In this document: piece by piece, positions 25,958-33,365 of the stretch
Layout of the letters: the number at the start of each line of letters is the position of its first letter
Numbering within the stretch: the stretch's first letter is position 1
Assembly (NCBI GenBank): GCA_964453205.1
Contig: CAYVRC010000002.1
Location: 1 to 64,000, forward strand
Reading direction: 5' to 3'
Length of the DNA stretch: 64,000 nucleotides
Origin: Crateriforma sp964453205
GTDB lineage: Bacteria; Planctomycetota; Planctomycetia; Pirellulales; Pirellulaceae
Position numbers and translations under genes: made by a program
Notes under the pieces: model-generated
Told to the model about the DNA's origin: nothing
Databases searched by the model: none
What the model saw: only the letters and a program-made list of their open reading frames with translations

Positions 25958-25995
25958 CACGAGTCTTTGGATTGAACACGAGTCTTTGGGTTGAA
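25958..25995. repeat. 19-bp tandem repeat after catalase gene
   Basis: CACGAGTCTTTGGATTGAA (25958-25976) is repeated at 25977-25995 with one change. It starts 10 bp past the catalase stop and leads straight into an inverted repeat. Confidence 0.8.
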
Positions 25996-26057
25996 TCAGC
26001 CGTCACACGCTCGCGTCCGGTTACTCGAAACCGTGAGCTGTCGCTCAACGGCTGATT
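25994..26057. promoter_or_regulatory. Inverted repeat upstream of DUF1622 gene
   Basis: AATCAGCCGT (25994-26003) is the exact reverse complement of ACGGCTGATT (26048-26057), with a 44-bp spacer. No T-tract follows, so a long hairpin in the catalase 3' UTR or an operator pair for the DUF1622 gene are both possible. I match it to no known regulator. Confidence 0.35.
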
Positions 26058-26108
26058 AGGTCTAAAAGCTCATGCCGAGACGCATCGAAGCACTTGTCGG
26101 GGACACGC

Positions 26109-26459
26109 ATGCCAGAGATTGTCACACTTTACGCGGAATCATGTGCGGTGATCATCGAAGCGGTCGGGGTCACGGTCATCGTTGTCCTCACGGCTGCTAC
26201 ATTGCTCCACGGAGCGGTGCAGGTTGTCCGCGGTAAGGCGACGGACGATTTGTTTCAACAGGTCCGTCATCGCTTGGGCCGTGGAATTTTAGTCGGCCTG
26301 GAGTTTTTGGTTGCGGCGGACATCGTTCATACCGTCGCGGTCGAACTGAACTTTACCACGGTGGGCGTGCTGGCAATTGTCGTCGCTATTCGAACGTTTC
26401 TCAGCTTCACGATCGAAGTCGAATTAACGGGAAATTGGCCGTGGAATAATAAAAAGTAG
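26109..26459 (+). CDS. DUF1622 family membrane protein
   Basis: 116 residues from ATG 26109; a TTG at 26094 is the upstream alternative. Three hydrophobic helices are visible: CAVIIEAVGVTVIVVLTAAT, GILVGLEFLVAADIVHTVAV and FTTVGVLAIVVAIRTFLSF. The middle segment LGRGILVGLEFLVAADIVHT and the end IRTFLSFTIEVELTG are the DUF1622 hallmarks. It is an inner-membrane protein of unknown function. The size is normal for the family. It converges on the site-2 protease gene with only 13 bp between the stop codons. Position near catalase and fermentative enzymes hints at a stress role, but this is circumstantial. Confidence 0.85.
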   Translation: MPEIVTLYAESCAVIIEAVGVTVIVVLTAATLLHGAVQVVRGKATDDLFQQVRHRLGRGILVGLEFLVAADIVHTVAVELNFTTVGVLAIVVAIRTFLSFTIEVELTGNWPWNNKK

Positions 26460-26472
26460 ATTCCTCGACGGT

Positions 26473-27672
26473 TCATCCGACTTTCGAAAACGGTGGCGAC
26501 TGCGGCGGGTCGGTTGATGCCGTCGTCGGACGAGCGGGCGGGACGTCCTGGTCTTCCAGTTCGACTTTCAACGCGATGAATCGCATCAGATCTTTCAGAG
26601 ATAGAATTCCTTGCAAACGGCCGTCGGAAACGACCAGCATTCGCGAGGCTTCGTTGCCGCTCAGCTTCGTCAACGCTTCCATGGCATCGGCCTCCGGAGT
26701 CGTTGTGCTGTCTTCGCCGCATTGCTGCAGCACCTGTCCGACCGTCGTTTGGTGCCAACGTTCCCGCGGAACCTCCTGCACTTGCCGTGTCGTGACGCAA
26801 CCGAGCAGCGAATCGTTCTGGATCACCGGATACATTTTGTGATGATGCCGGTAGATGTACTCATCGACCAGTCGGTCCAAAGTCAGCGACGGTGCTACCG
26901 TGATCGTTTCACGATTCATGAAGCGGCTGACCGGTTCGCCTTCCAGAGCGCGGCGGACCAAAACCTGTTGATAGGACATTTGAGCCGCGTTACGCAAAAA
27001 CATGCCGATCAAAAACTGCCACAATGCGCTGATCACGTTTCCGGCCAGTAGGCTCATCAGTCCGAAGAGAATCAAGAGGAGCCCGAACGCCGAACCGAGC
27101 GACGACGAGATCTTTGTCGCCCACCGCAGGTTGCCTTTGACGTGCCACAAAATGGACCTGAGGACTCGACCGCCGTCGAGCGGAAAGGCCGGAATCATGT
27201 TGAACGCGACGACGACGGCGTTGATCAACGCCAAGTAACCGATCACGGCAACCGTCGGAGCGGGCATCAGGCTTCCGCCGAAAAAAACGATCGCATAACA
27301 GCCGATCGAGATCAGCACGCTGACGATCGGGCCGGCGATGGCGACGAAGAATTCCGACTTCGCGCTCGGAGGCTCTTTCGTCATTTCGGCAACGCCACCA
27401 AAGATGAATAGCGTGATCCCGCGGATCGGTACATCAAACCGTCGGGCGATCACGGCGTGTCCCAATTCGTGAGCCAGGATGGATGCGAACAGCCCGAGTG
27501 CTCCCAACACGCCCATCGTCCAGTACTGCCCCAAGGTCAAGCCTTCGACCCGAGCCGGAAAGAAGCCTCTGGCCAACGACCACGCGATCAAGATCGCGAC
27601 GGCAAACCAACTCAGGTCTAAATAGATGGGAAATCGCAGCAGGTTGAAAATGCGAAATCGACTGGTAAACAT
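26473..27672 (-). CDS. Site-2 protease family (M50B) membrane metalloprotease with two CBS domains
   Basis: 399 residues, ATG at 27672. The membrane half carries the zinc motif HELGH (LFASILAHELGHAVIARRF) near residue 65 and the second ligand motif NMIPAFPLDGGRVLRS, with about six hydrophobic segments. Residues about 240-375 form a CBS pair (VSRFMNRETITVAPSLTLD, VIQNDSLLGCVTTRQVQEV, LVVSDGRLQGILSLKDL). S2P-CBS enzymes cut transmembrane substrates inside the bilayer, and the CBS pair probably senses adenine nucleotides. The substrate is unknown; no membrane-bound anti-sigma factor is nearby. It is divergent from the phosphoglycerate mutase gene, with a 473-bp spacer. Confidence 0.9.
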   Translation of the reverse strand: MFTSRFRIFNLLRFPIYLDLSWFAVAILIAWSLARGFFPARVEGLTLGQYWTMGVLGALGLFASILAHELGHAVIARRFDVPIRGITLFIFGGVAEMTKEPPSAKSEFFVAIAGPIVSVLISIGCYAIVFFGGSLMPAPTVAVIGYLALINAVVVAFNMIPAFPLDGGRVLRSILWHVKGNLRWATKISSSLGSAFGLLLILFGLMSLLAGNVISALWQFLIGMFLRNAAQMSYQQVLVRRALEGEPVSRFMNRETITVAPSLTLDRLVDEYIYRHHHKMYPVIQNDSLLGCVTTRQVQEVPRERWHQTTVGQVLQQCGEDSTTTPEADAMEALTKLSGNEASRMLVVSDGRLQGILSLKDLMRFIALKVELEDQDVPPARPTTASTDPPQSPPFSKVG

Positions 27673-28145
27673 CGGTCCGGAGCTCCGTGCTTTTTCTGTA
27701 CTTCATCAAGATCAGTTTGTGGGTCGTCGGTCGCTCGCAAACACCGTCAGACCCCCGCGCCGCCACCCAGGACTTCCGCGTAACGCGTCAACGCGACCGT
27801 CGACGGCAAGGGGGGCAAATTCAGACGAATCATGCCTCCTTCGCAGCGAACGAGTCCAAGACGCGAGTTCCTCGACTCTCACTGCGATCTTCATGCCAGA
27901 AGCATCAATCCTTTCGGTTTCAGCAGAGCTTTCTTGCCAAAGGAAACGACGCGGTCGAGAGATTTGGTTTTCATCAGCCGTTTGCGGCAATCGGGTCGCC
28001 ACGGCGCAAGGTTTGCCGCGGTGTGTTTGAGTTCGAAGTTTCGTACGAACCTTTTGAGGTGTCCGGTGAACGAAAGAAGAAGAAGAATGGCTCAAGGAAC
28101 AAAGAAAGACGCCACGTCGAGCCTCCAGTCGGTCGGGCAGGAGTC
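27673..28145. other. 473-bp divergent spacer with a possible leader peptide
   Basis: The spacer lies between the site-2 protease (leftward) and the phosphoglycerate mutase (rightward). Open frames exist on both strands but have no coding character. The one credible element is a 20-codon frame at 28087-28149 (see separate entry). No terminator or clear promoter was found. Confidence 0.4.
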
Positions 28146-28149
28146 ATGA
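28087..28149 (+). CDS. Possible 20-residue leader peptide overlapping apgM start
   Basis: ATG at 28087 follows a purine-rich AGAAGAAGA stretch and encodes MAQGTKKDATSSLQSVGQES; its TGA overlaps the ATG of the phosphoglycerate mutase as ATGA. Such overlap allows translational coupling. It is too short to judge by composition, so it may be chance. Confidence 0.3.
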   Translation: MAQGTKKDATSSLQSVGQES

Positions 28150-29351
28150 ATTTGCATGAGATCATTCGAAAACTGCATCTGCGTACCGATTCGAAAATTG
28201 TGCTGCTGGTTGCCGATGGTCTGGGCGGTTTGCCGACCTGGCCCGGCGGACCGACCGAATTGGAAGCGGCCAACACTCCCCATTTGGACGCGTTGGCAAA
28301 AGAAGGGACGACGGGCCTGCTGCATCCGGTCACTCGCGGCGTCACCTGCGGCAGCGGACCGGGACACCTTTCCTTGTTCGGTTACGATCCGACCGAGTAT
28401 TTGGTCGGACGTGGGGTGCTGTCGAGTCTAGGGATTGACTTTGACTTGCAAGCCGGTGACGTGGCGGCTCGTGGAAACTTTTGCTCGGTCGACGAGTCCG
28501 GCACGGTCACCGATCGACGGGCCGGACGCATCGCCGACGCCGAGGGGCGACGATTGGCCGAAAAGCTGCAAGCGATCGAAGTCCCGGGTGTCGAACTGTT
28601 CATTCGGCACGTCAAGCAATATCGTTTCGTGAGCGTTTTCCGAGGCGAGGATCTCGGTGACAACGTGAGCGACACCGATCCCCGGTCCACCGGCGTGCGA
28701 CCGCGAGACCCCGAACCGGCCGACGACGCGTCCGAGTCGACCTGCAAGGCCATCGGCGAATTCATTCGACAGGCCCGCGAAATCTTGAAGGATGAAAGCC
28801 CGGCCAACATGGTGCTGCTGCGTGGGTTCGGCCGTCGGCCCGAACTGCCAACCCTCCGGGATCTGTACGGGCTCGACTCATGCGCGATCGCCATCTACCC
28901 GATGTATCGCGGATTGTCGCGGCTGCTCGGCATGCACGTGCCCGAGAAGGCGGAAAAGCTCGGCGCGCAAGTCGGACAGATGCGGCAGTTGTGGAACGAA
29001 CACGATTTCTTTTTTTTCCATCACAAGAGCACCGACAGCAGCGGTGAGGATGGCGACTTTGACGGCAAGGTCCGGGAGATTGAAACGCTGGATCGGCAAT
29101 TGCCGGCGATTCGTGAACTCGATCCCGACGTCCTGATCGTGACCGGCGATCACAGCACGCCGGCGAGCCTTGCCAATCACAGTTGGCATCCGGTCCCCGT
29201 TTTGCTGAACTCGTCGACCTGTCGTCCCGATCGCACGCTCTGCTTCGGCGAACGCGAAGCGATCGGCGGCGGGCTGGGACAGTTTCCCGCGACCGAATTG
29301 ATGGCCCTGGCGATGGGTCACGCTTTGAAGCTCGACAAATTCGGAGCCTGA
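28146..29351 (+). CDS. apgM: 2,3-bisphosphoglycerate-independent phosphoglycerate mutase, archaeal (ApgM) type
   Basis: 401 residues; ATG 28146 has GGCAGGAG 5 bases upstream. The alkaline-phosphatase-superfamily metal sites are evident: LLVADGLGGLPTW, the serine nucleophile region VTCGSGPGHLSLFGYDP, then DFFFFHHKSTDSSGEDGDF and DVLIVTGDHSTPASLANHSW. The ApgM-specific middle block STGVRPRDPEPADDASEST and MVLLRGFGRRPELPTL is present, and length fits (about 400, against about 510 for GpmI). It interconverts 3- and 2-phosphoglycerate. This type is found in archaea and scattered bacteria. It lies in the gap/catalase/hydroxyacid dehydrogenase neighbourhood, which suggests a glycolytic module used under particular conditions. 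A 244-bp spacer follows. Confidence 0.9.
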   Translation: MNLHEIIRKLHLRTDSKIVLLVADGLGGLPTWPGGPTELEAANTPHLDALAKEGTTGLLHPVTRGVTCGSGPGHLSLFGYDPTEYLVGRGVLSSLGIDFDLQAGDVAARGNFCSVDESGTVTDRRAGRIADAEGRRLAEKLQAIEVPGVELFIRHVKQYRFVSVFRGEDLGDNVSDTDPRSTGVRPRDPEPADDASESTCKAIGEFIRQAREILKDESPANMVLLRGFGRRPELPTLRDLYGLDSCAIAIYPMYRGLSRLLGMHVPEKAEKLGAQVGQMRQLWNEHDFFFFHHKSTDSSGEDGDFDGKVREIETLDRQLPAIRELDPDVLIVTGDHSTPASLANHSWHPVPVLLNSSTCRPDRTLCFGEREAIGGGLGQFPATELMALAMGHALKLDKFGA

Positions 29352-29595
29352 GAACGGATCCGCAAATCACCTGCATGCGGCATTTGTAACGGGAACGCCG
29401 GTGAGAGAGGGAGGTCCAGAGGCGAGGATCGAAGGCTTCAAGGTCTTGAAAGCCGGCACGGAAGAATGATCCGTCTGGCACGGCGATTGCAATCAACGGT
29501 TGTGATCACCCGCCGCCAAAACTCCATCGACAACCGCATGACTCGACGCCCGTCGATGGGGAGAAAGGTCCGAATTTCGCAACAGGAAAAGATCC

Positions 29596-30630
29596 ATGAA
29601 CATTGTCATCTTTGACGTCGAAGACTGGGAACGAGACACTTTCAAGCCACTCGGAGAGCGGCACGAGCTGACGCTGACGTCGGACAGCTTGACGGAGGAA
29701 AACGCCGCGGACTTTGCCCACGCCGAGGTGATCTCGACGTTCATCTATTCCGATCTCAGTCGTCAAACCCTTCAGGCGTTCGATCGGCTGAAGCTGATCG
29801 CCACTCGCTCGACCGGCTTTGACCACATCGACCAGGACATCTGTAACGAGCGGGACATTGCGATCGCGACGGTTCCGGACTACGGATCGGCCACCGTCGC
29901 CGAACATACGTTCGCCTTGCTGCTGACGATCAGCCATCGCTTGGAAGAAGCCATCGATCGGACTCGCAAGGGTGACTTTTCGCCCCGCGGTTTGCAAGGC
30001 TTTGATTTGCAGGGCAAGACGATCGGCGTCGTCGGAACCGGCAGCATCGGCAGACACGTGATTCGCATCGCCGGCGGCTTCGGGATGAACGTGTTGGCCC
30101 ACGACGTCAAACCGAACCGGGAAGCGGCGGAGCAAATGGGGTTCGACTACGTCGACATGGATCGGTTGTTGGCCGAGTCCGACGTGCTCACTTTGCACGT
30201 TCCCGGATCGACCGAGACGAAGCACCTGATCGGCAAAGAGCAATTGGCGAAGATGAAGGAAGGCGCGGTGTTGCTCAACACCGCGCGTGGATCGCTGATC
30301 GACGAACGGGCCGTGTTGAGGTCACTGGCCGAGGGCCGTTTGGCCGCCGCCGGCTTGGACGTGCTTCCCGAGGAACCGGCGATTCGCGAAGAAGCCGAAT
30401 TGCTGCGGCGGGTTTACGAGCAAGACCATTCGCTGGAAACCTTGCTGGTCGATCAGGTGCTGATTCGCATGAGGAACGTGATCGTCACGCCGCACAGCGC
30501 GTTCAACACGCGTGAAGCGGTCCAGCGGATCATCGATACGACGGTGGGCAACATCGAAGCCTTTGTCCGTGGCGAACCCGAAAATCTGGTCGAACTCGAA
30601 CAGGCCGACGCCTCGGTCACCTCGGCATGA
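29596..30630 (+). CDS. D-2-hydroxyacid dehydrogenase (D-lactate dehydrogenase-like)
   Basis: 344 residues, ATG at 29596 with AGGAAA upstream. Substrate-domain start MNIVIFDVEDWERDTF; NAD-binding GKTIGVVGTGSIGRHVIRIA; catalytic Arg in LLNTARGSLIDE, Glu in LDVLPEEPAIREE and His in VIVTPHSAFNTREAV. These are the diagnostic residues of the family. LdhA-like members reduce pyruvate to D-lactate with NADH; other members use glyoxylate, phosphoglycerate or formate, so the substrate is inferred from general similarity (RSTGFDHIDQDIC, VPDYGSATVAEHTFALLL). The stop overlaps the start of the cation ATPase as ATGA, so the two are translationally coupled. Coupling a fermentative dehydrogenase to an ion pump is unusual and may reflect an energy-stress operon. 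Confidence 0.88.
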   Translation: MNIVIFDVEDWERDTFKPLGERHELTLTSDSLTEENAADFAHAEVISTFIYSDLSRQTLQAFDRLKLIATRSTGFDHIDQDICNERDIAIATVPDYGSATVAEHTFALLLTISHRLEEAIDRTRKGDFSPRGLQGFDLQGKTIGVVGTGSIGRHVIRIAGGFGMNVLAHDVKPNREAAEQMGFDYVDMDRLLAESDVLTLHVPGSTETKHLIGKEQLAKMKEGAVLLNTARGSLIDERAVLRSLAEGRLAAAGLDVLPEEPAIREEAELLRRVYEQDHSLETLLVDQVLIRMRNVIVTPHSAFNTREAVQRIIDTTVGNIEAFVRGEPENLVELEQADASVTSA

Positions 30631-33308
30631 AATACTATGCGGCCACAGCCGACCAGACGCTCAACGAGTGGAACGTCGACCCTTCCCGCGGTCTTTCCGA
30701 CGAAAAAGTCGAGTCGCAACGCGACGAGCATGGCTTGAACGAATTACAGCACGCGCGTCGACGCAGCGGCGTTCAAATCCTTTTGCAACAATTCAAGAGC
30801 GTCGTCATCATCATCCTGGCCGTCGCGGGTATTGCGGCCTTGGTGACGATGCAGTGGGTCGAAGCGATCGCGATCGCCGCGGTCGTCGTCGTCAACACGC
30901 TGATCGGTTTTTTCACGGAATTCAAAGCCGTCCGCAGCATGGAAGCGCTGCGCGAAATGGGCGGCCATCAATCTCGAGTGCGGCGCAACGGCAACGAGCA
31001 AGAGATCGATGTTCGGGATCTCGTCCCCGGCGACATCGTGCTGGTCAAAAAAGGCGATCTGGTTCCCGCCGACTTGCGAGTCATCGAAGGCAAAAAGCTG
31101 CGTGTCAACGAAGCGGCGTTGACGGGCGAATCCGTGCCGGCCGACAAGACGGCCGAGCCGGTCGACGAGAAGGCTCCCCTAGCCGAACGCCGCTGCATGT
31201 TGTTCAAGGGCACCTCGATCGCCGACGGTAACGCCGTCGCCGTCGCGGTTGCCACCGGAACGGGGACCGAGCTGGGACGCATCTCCGAGCTGACCGAGGA
31301 AGCCGAATCGAGCAGCACGCCGTTACAGAAGCGACTCGATCAACTCGGGCGTTATCTGGCCTACATCACGATCGGTGTGGCGGTGGTGGTCGCGATCACA
31401 GGTTTGTTGGCCGGACGCGAAACGATGCTGATGATCGAAACATCGATCGCGTTGGGCGTGGCCGCTATCCCGGAGGGCTTGCCGATCGTCGCTACCGTCG
31501 CGTTGGCTCGGGGGATGTGGTTGATGGCGCAGCGAAACGCGCTGGTCAATCGCTTGACCGCCGTGGAAACCCTCGGCGCGACGCGGGTGATCTTCACCGA
31601 CAAGACCGGCACGCTGACCGAAAACAAGATGCGGCTGCACGCCGTCGCTCTGTGCGATGACGATATCGACATGGAAGACGGATCCGACGATCTGGGTGAA
31701 GTCGCCCGGCGGGCGCTTCTGATCGGTGTGCTTTGCAACGGCGCGAACTTGAGTGACGGCGAAGAGGATGAATCGGGCGATCCGACGGAAATCGCGTTGT
31801 TGGCTGCCGGCAAGGACCACGACCACTCGCGAGCGTCCCTGTTGGAACAAATGCCCCAGCGTCGTGTCGTCGACTTTGATCCCGAAACGATGATGATGGC
31901 GACTTATCATGAATCCGATGAAGGCCTTTACGTGGCGGTCAAAGGGGCGCCGTCACGAGTGATCGACGTCTGCGACCGCTTCATCGGCAACGACGGCCAA
32001 ACTCATCCGCTGGAGGAATCGGACCGATCGCACTGGCTCGATCGCGAGGAACGACTCGCCGACCAAGGGTTGCGAATGCTGGCCGTCGCGGACAAGAACG
32101 TCGAGAACGAGGACGCCGAACCGTATCAAGATCTTTGCTTGGTCGGGTTGGTCGGGTTGCTCGATCCGCCGCGTCACGAAGTCAAGGATGCGATCAATCA
32201 ATGCCAAGCGGCAGGCATTCGCGTCGTGATGGTAACGGGAGACCAACCCACGACGGGTCGTGCCATCGGTCGCGCGGTCGGCATCGGCGACGAGGAAAAA
32301 GCCGACGCGATGCAGGGCAGTGAGCTGCAGCCGCCCGACGAGATGAGTGACGAACATCGAGAGCGGGTCCACAACACCATGGTGTTCGCTCGTGTCAGTC
32401 CCGAGCAGAAACTGAGGCTGGTCGACTTTTATCAACAACTCGGCGAGCCCGTTGCGATGACCGGCGACGGAGTCAACGACGCTCCGGCGCTCAAAAAAGC
32501 CGACATCGGCATCGCGATGGGTAAGCGGGGCACCGACGCGGCGAAACAGACCGCCGACATGATCCTGCAAGACGATTCGTTCTCAACGATCGTCGCCGCG
32601 GTGGAACAGGGTCGGATCATCTTCGGCAACATCCGCAAGTCCGTCGTGTTCATGTTGTGCACCAACGTCGCGGAGATTCTGGCCGTTACCGTCGCGTCGC
32701 TGATCGGAGTGCCGCTACCGCTGCGTCCGTTGCAGATTCTGTATTTGAACGTGGTCACCGACGTGTTTCCGGCGCTGGCACTCGGCATCGGACGGGGACG
32801 TCCCGAGGTGATGAATTATCCGCCACGTGATAAAGACGAACCCGTCCTGACACGGCATCACTGGACGGCGATCGTCAGTTGGAGCGTCGTGATCGCCGCC
32901 TGCGTGATGACGGCGCTGCTGATCGCCGGCTATGGGATCGGTTACAACGCGATGCAGGCCGTGACGGTCTCGTTCCTGACGTTGGCGTTGGGCAAGTTGT
33001 GGTTCGTTTTTAATCTGCGCGACCACGACGCCCCTCGCTTCGACAACGACATCGTCAAGAACGGCTGGTTGTGGGCGGCGATCGGGTTGTGCTTGGTGCT
33101 GCTTGCCGCGGCGGTCTATCTGCCCGGGCTTTCCGATGTGTTGGAAACCTCCCCGCCGGGCGGAACCGGTTGGATCGTGATTCTTGTGCTCAGCGTTTTG
33201 CCGGCCCTGATCGGGCTGTTCGCCCCCGGCATCCGGTTTCAAGGTCGCCGTCAAGCGGAAGAGGAGAAGGCGACCGACCGTGGCGGCGATGACGAAAAAG
33301 CCGACTGA
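30627..33308 (+). CDS. P-type cation-transporting ATPase, P2 (Ca2+ or Na+/K+-like) type
   Basis: 893 residues, ATG at 30627 overlapping the upstream gene. Domains in order: cation ATPase N-terminus (QTLNEWNVDPSRGLSDEKV), actuator domain with LTGESVPADKT, membrane helix 4 with the P2 ion-site motif AAIPEGLPIVATVALARGM, phosphorylation Asp325 in IFTDKTGTLTENKM, nucleotide domain (AVKGAPSRVIDVCDRF), hinge MTGDGVNDAPALKKADIGIA, and a C-terminal helix bundle including NLRDHDAPRFDND. This is the full-length P2A/PMA1-like architecture of bacterial Ca2+-exporting pumps; ion choice is not provable from sequence. The cytosolic C-terminus is short and charged. Operon with the D-2-hydroxyacid dehydrogenase. 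Converges on typA across a GGCGCC-rich spacer. Confidence 0.92.
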   Translation: MKYYAATADQTLNEWNVDPSRGLSDEKVESQRDEHGLNELQHARRRSGVQILLQQFKSVVIIILAVAGIAALVTMQWVEAIAIAAVVVVNTLIGFFTEFKAVRSMEALREMGGHQSRVRRNGNEQEIDVRDLVPGDIVLVKKGDLVPADLRVIEGKKLRVNEAALTGESVPADKTAEPVDEKAPLAERRCMLFKGTSIADGNAVAVAVATGTGTELGRISELTEEAESSSTPLQKRLDQLGRYLAYITIGVAVVVAITGLLAGRETMLMIETSIALGVAAIPEGLPIVATVALARGMWLMAQRNALVNRLTAVETLGATRVIFTDKTGTLTENKMRLHAVALCDDDIDMEDGSDDLGEVARRALLIGVLCNGANLSDGEEDESGDPTEIALLAAGKDHDHSRASLLEQMPQRRVVDFDPETMMMATYHESDEGLYVAVKGAPSRVIDVCDRFIGNDGQTHPLEESDRSHWLDREERLADQGLRMLAVADKNVENEDAEPYQDLCLVGLVGLLDPPRHEVKDAINQCQAAGIRVVMVTGDQPTTGRAIGRAVGIGDEEKADAMQGSELQPPDEMSDEHRERVHNTMVFARVSPEQKLRLVDFYQQLGEPVAMTGDGVNDAPALKKADIGIAMGKRGTDAAKQTADMILQDDSFSTIVAAVEQGRIIFGNIRKSVVFMLCTNVAEILAVTVASLIGVPLPLRPLQILYLNVVTDVFPALALGIGRGRPEVMNYPPRDKDEPVLTRHHWTAIVSWSVVIAACVMTALLIAGYGIGYNAMQAVTVSFLTLALGKLWFVFNLRDHDAPRFDNDIVKNGWLWAAIGLCLVLLAAAVYLPGLSDVLETSPPGGTGWIVILVLSVLPALIGLFAPGIRFQGRRQAEEEKATDRGGDDEKAD

Positions 33309-33323
33309 CAAGTGACGCCCCCC

Positions 33324-33358
33324 GGCGCCGTGGCGCCGGTGGCGCCGGTGGCGCCGTG
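33324..33358. repeat. GGCGCC palindrome array between convergent genes
   Basis: The 57-bp spacer between the ATPase and typA holds four GGCGCC palindromes (33324, 33332, 33341, 33350) embedded in a GGCGCCGGT-type repeat. Each can form small hairpins on both strands, so it may serve as a bidirectional termination or end-protection element. Confidence 0.6.
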
Positions 33359-33365
33359 GCCGATG

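Noticed and set aside
29496..29520. GTGATCAC palindrome upstream of the D-2-hydroxyacid dehydrogenase as a CRP/FNR or Rex site
   Set aside because: Only 8 bp are symmetric and neither half matches the TTGTGAA Rex half-site or a TTGAT FNR half-site.
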